This document shows positions 1 to 7,172 of a stretch of 64,000 nucleotides of DNA, piece after piece; position 1 is the first letter of the stretch; every line of letters begins with the position of its first letter. A model generated the notes under the pieces. That model had not been told where the DNA came from. It saw only the letters and a list, made by a program, of their open reading frames with translations, and searched no databases. The position numbers were made by a program, and so were the translations under genes. This DNA is from JAVJQS01 sp040218815 (GTDB lineage: Bacteria > Bacteroidota > Bacteroidia > Flavobacteriales_E > Vicingaceae): the NCBI GenBank assembly GCA_040218815.1, contig JAVJQS010000004.1, positions 62,001 through 126,000 of the forward strand. Reading direction: 5' to 3'.

Positions 1-1
1 T

Positions 2-313
2 TTGAGATCAGAAAGCGGAAGCAGTGATAAAGAAAGTATGGTCTTAAACGGTTTTTTAAAACAGCGCTCAGGAGATTTAATTTTAGTTGAGTCAAAACAT
101 TGGACAAGTTATTCGGAAGAGGGTTCCACACATGGATCTGCTTATTCTTACGATACCCATGTTCCATTTATATTATATGGGGCAGGTGTTTCTAGCGGTA
201 ATTCCAACAAACAATACAAAATAGTTGATATTGCTCCAACTATATGTAACACAATAGGGGTAAAAGCACCTAGCGGATCAGTTGGTAAAGTAATTACTGA
301 ACATAAGAAATAA
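2..313 (+). CDS. C-terminal part of a PafA-like alkaline phosphatase (partial)
   Basis: The reading frame enters from the left edge, so only the last ~103 residues are present and the start lies outside the window. The motif STHGSAYSYDTHVPFILYG followed by IVDIAPTICNTIGVKAP is the typical end of the PafA-type alkaline phosphatase/nucleotide pyrophosphatase superfamily. In that family the HGS...DTHVP stretch lies next to the bimetal active site, and the DIAPT motif precedes the C-terminus. Known members are exported phosphate monoesterases or diesterases. The N-terminal half with the nucleophile and any signal peptide cannot be seen. The gene ends in a hairpin terminator shared with the convergent gene at 396. 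Confidence 0.85.
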   Translation: MRSESGSSDKESMVLNGFLKQRSGDLILVESKHWTSYSEEGSTHGSAYSYDTHVPFILYGAGVSSGNSNKQYKIVDIAPTICNTIGVKAPSGSVGKVITEHKK

Positions 314-360
314 AAAGACCGATAATTTTACTATCCACAATAAAGTTTATCGGCCTTTTA
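312..360. terminator. Bidirectional intrinsic terminator
   Basis: An A-rich arm ending in accgataa (to 325) pairs with ttatcggcctttt (347-359). T-rich sequence follows on the plus strand (a T run also at 369-377) and A-rich sequence flanks the other side. It lies between the convergent ends of the phosphatase gene and the helical protein gene, so it can serve both. Confidence 0.7.
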
Positions 361-395
361 AGAAGACTCTTTTTTTTTATTAACCAATTAAAATT

Positions 396-1463
396 TTAGG
401 TCGATTGAGCTGACCAAGAGTCTCCAGAGAATGAAAAAGAATTGATTTTATATTTCATTGCTAAAGGGAAATTTACTTTAGCTCGTTTTTTCTTTTCTAT
501 TTGAAATGCTGCTACCTTTTCAGCTATTTTTATGTCTTTATTTATTTGCTGATATACCTCATTTGGAAAACTAAAATTATTGGGCTCAGTAAATTTAGAT
601 TGCAGTCGTTCATTTTCAAAAGAACTATAATAGCTAATAAGTTCTTCTTTATTTAGGAGTAAATCAATTTGCGTAACAATGTTTTTTAAAAAATATTGTT
701 CAACACCCATTGGTAAACATTCTATATTAGCCTTGCAGATTTTTAAAAGCTTTTCTTCAGAAATACTTTCTTCTTTTAAAAGTTGTTTTTGATTTCCTAA
801 AGTAGCAAGCATAAGTTTGCTTAAGTTCAAAATGGATTCCAATGTTTTGTTTTCTGAGCTCTCATTTAATTGACGGATTAACTTATAATCGACAATCATC
901 TTTTTAATTAGGTCAGTATTGTTTTTATTTTTTAGGAATGAACTCAGCTTCTTGTTTAAACCAGAGAAAATCTTAAATGCTGAATTATTAGCATGACGTA
1001 TATTTTTATACTTTTCATAGAGATGAGAGTAAACCGCTTGCAGAGGTGTTCCCAAATGAAGTTTATGAAGTGCTAATAATAAATCAGCTGATTCTTGCTC
1101 AATATTGTTTTTCTTTAATTGATGAAAAATACGTTCTAAGTTTTTAGCTTTTTCTTCATTACTTGAGTATACAGTTTCTTTAACAGCATAGTAGGCCTCA
1201 GTTAGCAAAATATCTCTATTGCTTTTGGCTTTTATTCCATACACTTCTAGGATGCAATTATAGATAGGTCGTTCATACTTCGGATAATTCTCATCCGTTA
1301 AGTGACATTCTGCTTTTATCTCCTCAGCTGTTTGCCCAAGCAACATTGAATTAAAAACCAACAAGGCTTTACTGTCGAAGCTAACAGTTGATTGCAAAAG
1401 CTGCTCAACTTTAAGGCTTTGAAGAATTGTTAGCTGATTAAGAAGTGTGTGAAGTGGAAGCAT
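396..1463 (-). CDS. All-helical protein of unknown function, 355 aa
   Basis: I do not recognise this family. The protein has no signal peptide or membrane segment. It is rich in Leu, Lys, Glu and Asn and reads as a chain of amphipathic helices. The C-terminal ~25 residues change to a Ser/Phe-rich tail (KINSFSFSGDSWSAQST). Its arrangement (a short N-terminal helical unit, then helix pairs with Tyr/Leu positions) resembles the two ~520 aa proteins encoded from 2049 to 5207, so a distant relationship is possible, but I see no alignable motif. The start ATG at 1463 lies 27 bases downstream of a TACTTTTA element within a duplicated 24-bp unit, which may be a doubled promoter. It is probably cytoplasmic. 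Confidence 0.75.
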   Translation of the reverse strand: MLPLHTLLNQLTILQSLKVEQLLQSTVSFDSKALLVFNSMLLGQTAEEIKAECHLTDENYPKYERPIYNCILEVYGIKAKSNRDILLTEAYYAVKETVYSSNEEKAKNLERIFHQLKKNNIEQESADLLLALHKLHLGTPLQAVYSHLYEKYKNIRHANNSAFKIFSGLNKKLSSFLKNKNNTDLIKKMIVDYKLIRQLNESSENKTLESILNLSKLMLATLGNQKQLLKEESISEEKLLKICKANIECLPMGVEQYFLKNIVTQIDLLLNKEELISYYSSFENERLQSKFTEPNNFSFPNEVYQQINKDIKIAEKVAAFQIEKKKRAKVNFPLAMKYKINSFSFSGDSWSAQST

Positions 1464-1483
1464 AGTATCCTAGTTTTTCAATT

Positions 1484-1531
1484 ACGATGTAAAAGTAGGG
1501 ACATACTACGATGTAAAAGTAGGGACATACT
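1484..1531 (-). repeat. Exact 24-bp tandem duplication upstream of the 396-1463 gene
   Basis: Bases 1484-1507 and 1508-1531 are identical and directly adjacent. Read on the minus strand each unit contains TACTTTTA (1491-1498 and 1515-1522), one base off the Bacteroidota -7 consensus TAnnTTTG, at a plausible distance from the ATG at 1463. The duplication may double a promoter or an operator. Only two units exist, so it is not a CRISPR array. Confidence 0.85.
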
Positions 1532-1573
1532 ATATCTATATAATGGACAATTAACCATTCTAGTGACAACAAT

Positions 1574-1615
1574 AACTAGTATTTTAGATATTAATAAATA
1601 TCTAAAATACTAGTT
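1574..1615. repeat. Perfect 19-bp inverted repeat with 4-base loop
   Basis: aactagtattttagatatt (1574-1592) is followed by aata and then its exact reverse complement (1597-1615). There is no T-run on either side, so it is not an ordinary intrinsic terminator. The inner word aatatctaaaa recurs at about 2008-2018, just upstream of the 2049 gene. It could be a large operator, a structured RNA element or the trace of a small mobile element. Confidence 0.9.
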
Positions 1616-1717
1616 GTGAATAACTTATATAATGATTCCAGTGACAATGACTCCTTATTACCGAATCAAGTATGAAATTTGAATCAACTTTTTAATAAGA
1701 GTTTTTTCAAATGAAAT

Positions 1718-1894
1718 TTATTCTCCGCCATTATCTGGATCCGAAGGTGTAACTTCTGTATCCCATTCACCTGCTATTCCTCCATCTTGAGCCTCTGCAA
1801 TTTCTGTATTTAGTTGATCTTCAGTGTAATCAGCGTAGTCTGCAGGTGTGCCGTAACCAAGTAATGAGATTAAAAGAGTAATTAAGGTTGTCAT
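1718..1894 (-). CDS. Small exported peptide, 58 aa
   Basis: This short frame runs from ATG (1892-1894) to TAA (1718-1720). It begins MTTLITLLISLLGYGTPA, a hydrophobic stretch like a minimal signal peptide or membrane anchor. A strongly acidic tail without cysteines follows (Asp/Glu-rich, ending PSDPDNGGE). A TAnnTTTG element (TAACTTTG, 1917-1924) lies 22 bases upstream, which supports real transcription. Typical Bacteroidota genes encoding such peptides are rarely characterised and I know no family for this one. It is encoded divergently from two large helical paralogues. A peptide signal or small membrane protein is conceivable, but this is inference only. Confidence 0.55.
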   Translation of the reverse strand: MTTLITLLISLLGYGTPADYADYTEDQLNTEIAEAQDGGIAGEWDTEVTPSDPDNGGE

Positions 1895-1916
1895 AGTTTT
1901 ATATTTTAATTTTCTC

Positions 1917-1924
1917 CAAAGTTA
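1917..1924 (-). promoter_or_regulatory. -7 element (TAACTTTG) of the 58-aa peptide gene
   Basis: It matches the Bacteroidota consensus TAnnTTTG exactly on the minus strand, 22 bases before the ATG. No clear TTG -33 element is visible at 19-21 bases. Confidence 0.5.
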
Positions 1925-2031
1925 GTCGGTAAGCTTTGTTAAATATAGGACATTTTTTCTATACAATGACAGTGATAATGAAGCTATTATCTATTTTATA
2001 GAGTTAAATATCTAAAAACGAGATGAATTCT

Positions 2032-2039
2032 TATTTTTG
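2032..2039 (+). promoter_or_regulatory. -7 element (TATTTTTG) of the helical paralogue pair
   Basis: It matches TAnnTTTG and ends nine bases before the ATG at 2049, so the leader would be only a few bases long. A possible upstream TTG start codon at 2037 overlaps this element, which argues for the ATG at 2049 as the true start. Confidence 0.6.
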
Positions 2040-2048
2040 CTAGAGACA

Positions 2049-3620
2049 ATGGCACGAGAAAAAGAGATTTTATTGACCCAATTAAAGGACTTGATTCATG
2101 TAATGGACTCTACTGAGATTGAAATTGCAAAGAAACACATAGTTGCCTATGATTCAGTCACTAAGAATGAATCTCAGAAGATGTTTACACTATTCACAAA
2201 GTTTCTTAGCATATCTGACATTGATTACGAAAGATTAAAAGAAAAAGTTTCACCCTCAATAACTGATTTTTCATTTAATCGTCTTTTAAGAAGAACTTTA
2301 TACAGAATTCAAGAATCTTTAATATCTGATGTTAATCTAAGAAGAAAAAACCTTTATGATGATTTGTTTAGAAAGCGATATGAAATTCGAAAGGGAATAA
2401 TGCAAGCCTCTATTATAAAAGGAAAAGGATTGCCTCATATGTCAAAAAGATTGTTTGATAATATTATTAAGAACTGTAAAAAGTATGAATTATATGATGA
2501 AATAATTGAGGCGCTTAATTACAAGCAATCAATTGTAATGTTTAGCAAGGGTGGGAAGAGCTATCATGATTTAAATAACGAAATGAATTTTTATAATAAT
2601 TGTAGAAGATTATTAAATAAAACAAAAAGAATTCATCGGTCATATATGACAGAGCTTTTTACAAAAGGAGGTAAAGATCAGAAAATTAGTTATTTAGAAA
2701 AGAATATTGCCATTAGTTATAAGTACTATGAAGAAACTTCATCACAAAACATTAGAAGTTATTGTCTCTTACTAAAGATGGAGTTAGATTACTTAAAGGA
2801 TGATTTTGATAATGAGGAAAAAACAGGTGTTGAGCTTTTAAATTTGATGGCAGAAAATAAGGCGGTTTATTCAAAAGGAAGAATTATCTTTATATGTAAT
2901 AGTCTGGGGAACTCTATGATCAGTAATCTAAAGTTTAAGGAAAGTTACAGTTATATTAAAAAATCTTTAGAGAATTTTGATAAAAGAAATCTTAACTACA
3001 TAAATGCACTTCAACTTCAAATAACTTCATTGTTTTATTCGGGAAAACATGCTGAGGCTGAAGCATTAGTTAAAGAACTAACTTCAATTAAATTACTAGA
3101 AAAGTATACATTCTATCAGGCGTTTTCGACTTACATAATTGCATTGAACAAATTTGCATTAGCACAATTTAAAGATGCATATGTTCTACTTTCAAATTTA
3201 AAAGAAATTGAGAAGGACAAAGAAGGCTGGAATGTTTGGATTCGTATCATGCGTATACTTTGTTCCATTGAAATGTTACGATTAAATCTAATTGATTACG
3301 ATGTAGAAAATTTTCGAAAATACATTCAACGAATTGATAAATTATATGAAGTAAGAAAAAGAGACAAATTAGTTTTGAAAGTTTTAAGAGATCTCGATAG
3401 GTTCAATTATGATTTTAAAATTGTTGCTGAGAAAAGTGCCTCTACTTTGAACCAGCTTCGTTCAACTGATGATTATCTAAAATGGGATCCTAAATCTCCA
3501 GAAATGATTTTGTTTCACGATTGGTTTGATGCAAAACTAGAAAAAAGAGAGTATAGCCCTAATTTTGATTTATATCGAGAGAGATTGAATAAAAAATTAA
3601 TAGTCAGGCAAGTCAATTAA
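2049..3620 (+). CDS. Large all-helical (TPR-like) protein, 523 aa, unknown function
   Basis: It is a soluble, highly charged, all-helical protein without signal peptide or membrane segment. Internally it shows regularly spaced helix pairs with Tyr/Phe/Leu positions, as expected for TPR-like repeats, though no single unit fits the TPR consensus well. It is clearly a paralogue of the next gene: both contain YELYDEIIEALxxxQ-type segments, FYxxCR, a VYSKGRI motif near the middle, LKEIEKDKEGWNVWIRIMRI, and a C-terminal signature of KWDPKSPEMILFHDWFD. Such scaffold proteins usually bind other proteins or peptides, but the ligand is unknown. The start was moved from TTG 2037 to ATG 2049 because the former overlaps the promoter. 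It forms an operon with the downstream paralogue (18-base gap). Confidence 0.8.
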   Translation: MAREKEILLTQLKDLIHVMDSTEIEIAKKHIVAYDSVTKNESQKMFTLFTKFLSISDIDYERLKEKVSPSITDFSFNRLLRRTLYRIQESLISDVNLRRKNLYDDLFRKRYEIRKGIMQASIIKGKGLPHMSKRLFDNIIKNCKKYELYDEIIEALNYKQSIVMFSKGGKSYHDLNNEMNFYNNCRRLLNKTKRIHRSYMTELFTKGGKDQKISYLEKNIAISYKYYEETSSQNIRSYCLLLKMELDYLKDDFDNEEKTGVELLNLMAENKAVYSKGRIIFICNSLGNSMISNLKFKESYSYIKKSLENFDKRNLNYINALQLQITSLFYSGKHAEAEALVKELTSIKLLEKYTFYQAFSTYIIALNKFALAQFKDAYVLLSNLKEIEKDKEGWNVWIRIMRILCSIEMLRLNLIDYDVENFRKYIQRIDKLYEVRKRDKLVLKVLRDLDRFNYDFKIVAEKSASTLNQLRSTDDYLKWDPKSPEMILFHDWFDAKLEKREYSPNFDLYRERLNKKLIVRQVN

Positions 3621-3638
3621 ACTATTAGAAACCAAATT

Positions 3639-5207
3639 ATGGCTAAAGTGCTTGTCTTAGATCAATTAATAAGGCTAATAAAGTCTTTGGATAATGCAGA
3701 GCTTGCAGAGCTAAAACGACATTTGAGATTTATCAAGTTGAACTCAAAAAAAAAGATAAACCAAGTTCAGCAATTGATTGACTTGATTGCATTAAAAAAT
3801 GTATTTACATATCCCGAACTAGTTAAAATTGTTACCCCAAATGGAACAAGTTATTCTTTTAATAAAGTTGCTAAAAAGGCAGTAGACTATATTCTAGAAC
3901 TATTGGTCTCTGAAAATCTAATGGCAAAAAAGTATAGCATAAGAGATTCTTTTAGGGAGCAATTATTGATTAAAAGAGAATTACTAAAGGTATTGAACTT
4001 ATCTTTTAGAGGCCATGATGAAACTGTTAAAAGATTATTAAAACCTATTGTCATAAGAGCAAGTAAGTTTGAGTTATACAATGAACTACTTGAAGCACTT
4101 TATATACTTCAAGAATTTAGTTTAACAGATGATCCTACTAAATTTGATAAATTAAGTCGAGAAATCAAGTTCTATGAAGATTGTCGAACAAAACTTTTTA
4201 AGGCAAAAATGTTGTATCGACAGTATGGAAATCTATCAATTTCTAAAGCGAGCTTGGAAAGTGTAAGCTTATATAATTCAAAAGCCATAAGGGACTTAAA
4301 TAGTGACTTTAAATCAACTAAATCAGCTAATATAAAATGCTACTATTATTTATTAAAGTTAGAAATGAGTTACAGAGAGCAGGATTTCGTCAAAGAATTC
4401 AAAGTTGCAAAAGAATTATTGGACTTATTAAAATCTTCTCCGGCTGTATATTCAAAGGGAAGAATTTCTCTAATCTACACGAATCTGACAAATACAGCTG
4501 ATGCGTCATGTCAATTTAAATTGAGTAATACCCTAGCGAGAAATTCAATTTATTGGTCAAGTTTTGAAGTAAATTTAAATCAAATTTACTCTTATCGAGG
4601 TTTAATTAAGTCATTAATTTTTTTAAATAAAAATCATGAAGCAATAAATCAGATCGATAAGTTAATTAAAAATAAATTTATAGATCAATATCCATACTTC
4701 AATACATATTTTAAATATTTAAAAGCTGTGTCTTCATTCTTGTTATTAGACTTTAATTTATCCAATAAAACACTTCATAACTTAAAAGAACTAGAAAAAG
4801 ATAAAGAAGGGTGGAATATTTGGATTCAAGTGCTTCGAATTCAAGTTTACTTGGAAATGCAAAGGTTCTCAGAGTCAGAGTACTTAATTGAAAATTTAAG
4901 AAAATATTTAGAACGAAACAGAGAGAAATATCAAATTAAAGAACGCCTCTTCTTAATTTCCAAACTATTTATAGAACTTAAAACTTGCAACTTCGACTAC
5001 AAAAAAGCAGCTAAGAAGAAGTCTGATGTACTAAATAAGCTGAAGTCACTAGATAAAGACTGCAGGTGGGATGGAAGAACGCCTGAAATGATATTATTTC
5101 ATGATTGGTTTGAATCAAAAAAGGACAATAGGCCATACAAAGCCAATTTTGAACCTTACCGAATTGATTTAAAAGTGGATGAAGCAGAATTCGAATCCGT
5201 AAGTTGA
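3639..5207 (+). CDS. Paralogue of the preceding helical protein, 522 aa
   Basis: It has the same length and architecture as the 2049-3620 product. Shared landmarks occur in the same order: an N-terminal helical unit ending in FNKVAKKAVDYILELL, FELYNELLEALYILQ, FYEDCRTKLFKAK, SPAVYSKGRISLIY, LKELEKDKEGWNIWIQVLRI and CRWDGRTPEMILFHDWFES. The two have diverged substantially between these landmarks, so the duplication is not recent. No catalytic motif, signal peptide or membrane segment is visible. The gene has its own intrinsic terminator 7 bases after the stop. I infer a protein- or peptide-binding helical solenoid. A role in regulation together with the adjacent small peptide is speculative. 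Confidence 0.8.
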   Translation: MAKVLVLDQLIRLIKSLDNAELAELKRHLRFIKLNSKKKINQVQQLIDLIALKNVFTYPELVKIVTPNGTSYSFNKVAKKAVDYILELLVSENLMAKKYSIRDSFREQLLIKRELLKVLNLSFRGHDETVKRLLKPIVIRASKFELYNELLEALYILQEFSLTDDPTKFDKLSREIKFYEDCRTKLFKAKMLYRQYGNLSISKASLESVSLYNSKAIRDLNSDFKSTKSANIKCYYYLLKLEMSYREQDFVKEFKVAKELLDLLKSSPAVYSKGRISLIYTNLTNTADASCQFKLSNTLARNSIYWSSFEVNLNQIYSYRGLIKSLIFLNKNHEAINQIDKLIKNKFIDQYPYFNTYFKYLKAVSSFLLLDFNLSNKTLHNLKELEKDKEGWNIWIQVLRIQVYLEMQRFSESEYLIENLRKYLERNREKYQIKERLFLISKLFIELKTCNFDYKKAAKKKSDVLNKLKSLDKDCRWDGRTPEMILFHDWFESKKDNRPYKANFEPYRIDLKVDEAEFESVS

Positions 5208-5213
5208 AACCAT

Positions 5214-5255
5214 AAAAAACCTGCAGTTGGATATTTAATTCCAATGCAGGTTTTT
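5214..5255 (+). terminator. Intrinsic terminator of the helical paralogue operon
   Basis: The arm aaaaaacctgca (5214-5225) pairs with tgcaggttttt (5245-5255), with a ~19-base loop. It lies directly after the stop codon of the second paralogue. Confidence 0.85.
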
Positions 5256-5704
5256 CGCTCTTAGGTATTCTTACTTTCTGATTAATACTTAGAACTTCAA
5301 AAAGTAGTAGTAGACTTCTGTTTATGTTTAACCAATATTGCCTTTTCACAAGACGAATACACTAAGAACAAGGTAAAGTTGGATAATAAAAGAAAGCTAA
5401 CAAAGGACATTTTTTCGATTTTTTGGACATTCAGTAGATCGATTAAAACTCTTGTATTCTTTTATGTAATTGATATTTAGATACTTAAATATATATTTTT
5501 TAGACATTTCAACTGTAGATTTAAGTAGTTATTCATACTCCATTTAGATCTATCAAGCTATAATATTTTCTAACAAAAGCATTTTTATTTACAAAATTCT
5601 ATTCTTAAATGAAGTATCATGAAATCGAATAAATATTAATTGATCATTAATTTTTGCTGTTAAAAATAAATTTACTTTTGAAGTAAATTATAACAATTCC
5701 AAGT
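5256..5704. other. 449-base AT-rich stretch without a gene
   Basis: I see no coding frame of interest. The word ggacattttttc (5405-5416) also occurs at 1948-1959 upstream of the small peptide gene, and ggacat recurs at 5425. Near the right end TACTTTTG (5673-5680) fits the -7 consensus, with a TTG at 5654-5656 (16-base spacing), a likely promoter for the secreted nuclease-like gene at 5705. Confidence 0.6.
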
Positions 5705-7030
5705 ATGTGCTTTCATCATTTTAATAAAATATATCTTCTTCTGTTTTTATTAGTAGGTCTTGTAAATCAAGACCTAACTGCTCAACAAAAGGATACTTTA
5801 AGGGTGATGACCTATAACTTGCTATATTATCGTGAAGTAACAACATTCTGTACCTCAAGCAATAATGCTACAGCTGATAAAGAAGCAGCAATGGAAAAAA
5901 TTATAGATGAAACTTTACCCGATATTCTAGTTGTGAATGAAATGGGAGGTTCGAGCTCTGTCAATGCTTTTCGATTATTACAAAACGCTCTCAATAAAAA
6001 TGGACGCACCAATTATAATTTAGCCAATTCTACTGGCATTGGCGGAACCAACTCACAAAATATTGTTAACATGCTTTATTTTAATACTGATAAATTGGTT
6101 TTAGAATCTCAGACGACAATTGAAAAGGATTTGAACAATAACACCTTAGTGCGCCTAATCGATGATTATCAATTGAGATATAAAGATAGCAACTTAGCAG
6201 TACATCAGGATACCATTCGCCTTCATGTGTTAGCGGCACACCTTAAAGCGGGAAGCAGTACAAGTGATGAAAACGAAAGAGCAGAAGCTACTGAAGCCGT
6301 AATGGCTCAACTTGATTCAATAAATGCATCTGGCAACTATATTTTTGCAGGGGACCTGAACTTATATAGTTCAACAGAGCCAGCTTATCAAGACCTTTTA
6401 AATTATGTTGACACTTCTATAAGGTTTTATGATCCTGTTGGTGTTGCAGGTAGCTGGCACAACGATTCTCGATACGCTTCTTTACATACTCAATCTACTA
6501 GGACTTCAGGTGGATGCGCTGCAGGTGGCGGCATGGACGATCGCTTTGACTTTATTCTAACTTCTGATGAAATCTTAAACAACACGAATCGATTAAATTA
6601 CCTATTAAACAGCTATGAAACTTTTGGTCAAGATGGTTTACGTTTTAATGGAAGTATAATATCACCAAATAATACTGCAGTTGATTCTGCTACTGCAGAG
6701 GCACTATACGATATGAGTGATCACTTGCCGGTCTTACTAGAAATGGAAGTCGATCTGCCTCAAACAACAACAATTCCCTCATTTAGTTTAATGGATTATT
6801 ATTTTGAAAATCCAACTACTGGTGTTTTTAACTTAAATCTCAATCAATTTAATCAGCCAATTAGTAAGGTAGAAGTCTTCGACATTTCTGGAAGAATAGT
6901 TTATGAAGCTACTGTTAATGCAGTGAATGAAATCACAATTAATTTAAGCAACTCTCCAAATGGACCATACTTTATAAGAGTTATTTCGAAAAGTTTTCAA
7001 CAGAAAACTAAAAAGTTAATAAAGATTTAA
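5705..7030 (+). CDS. Secreted endonuclease/exonuclease/phosphatase-family protein with T9SS sorting domain
   Basis: A signal peptide (about residues 1-26, ending LTAQ) is followed by an EEP-fold domain (~30-355). Its conserved motifs appear in order: VMTYN, VNEMGG (metal-binding Glu), LAAHLKAG, AGDLNLYS and MSDHLPV (catalytic Asp-His pair). The last ~75 residues form a T9SS type A sorting domain (NPTTGVFNL ... VEVFDISGRIVYE ... IKI). Family members are Mg-dependent nucleases or phosphodiesterases, so this is probably a secreted or surface-held nuclease, but the substrate cannot be read from sequence. The insertion with FCTSSNN and SGGCAAGGG could form a disulfide. It is a single-gene unit between two intergenic regions, with a phosphatase gene and an OB-fold secreted protein gene nearby. 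Confidence 0.85.
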   Translation: MCFHHFNKIYLLLFLLVGLVNQDLTAQQKDTLRVMTYNLLYYREVTTFCTSSNNATADKEAAMEKIIDETLPDILVVNEMGGSSSVNAFRLLQNALNKNGRTNYNLANSTGIGGTNSQNIVNMLYFNTDKLVLESQTTIEKDLNNNTLVRLIDDYQLRYKDSNLAVHQDTIRLHVLAAHLKAGSSTSDENERAEATEAVMAQLDSINASGNYIFAGDLNLYSSTEPAYQDLLNYVDTSIRFYDPVGVAGSWHNDSRYASLHTQSTRTSGGCAAGGGMDDRFDFILTSDEILNNTNRLNYLLNSYETFGQDGLRFNGSIISPNNTAVDSATAEALYDMSDHLPVLLEMEVDLPQTTTIPSFSLMDYYFENPTTGVFNLNLNQFNQPISKVEVFDISGRIVYEATVNAVNEITINLSNSPNGPYFIRVISKSFQQKTKKLIKI

Positions 7031-7084
7031 CATTTTACCCAATTCAAATTATATAAGAATAGCCATTTTTGTATAGTAAATTAG

Positions 7085-7169
7085 TCAAGGCACCTATTCC
7101 GAGAAACCTAAATTTTCGGAGTCGATAAACGGCGGACACTGCTATTAAATTTTAATTGTTGGTATCGCC
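7085..7169 (+). promoter_or_regulatory. Candidate structured leader before the 7173 gene
   Basis: This stretch is richer in G+C than its surroundings. It has an 8-bp hairpin (7098-7105 with 7113-7120, tccgagaa/ttttcgga with one G-U pair). A second possible fold pairs cgata (7123-7127) with tatcg (7163-7167) or ggcg (7131-7134) with cgcc (7166-7169), just before the ATG. It matches no riboswitch I recognise. Confidence 0.4.
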
Positions 7170-7172
7170 CTT

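Noticed and set aside
1484..1531. CRISPR-like repeat
   Set aside because: Only two units, directly adjacent without a spacer, and no cas genes nearby.
2037..2048. TTG start giving a 527-residue product for the first helical paralogue
   Set aside because: The codon lies inside the TATTTTTG -7 element; ATG 2049 is better.
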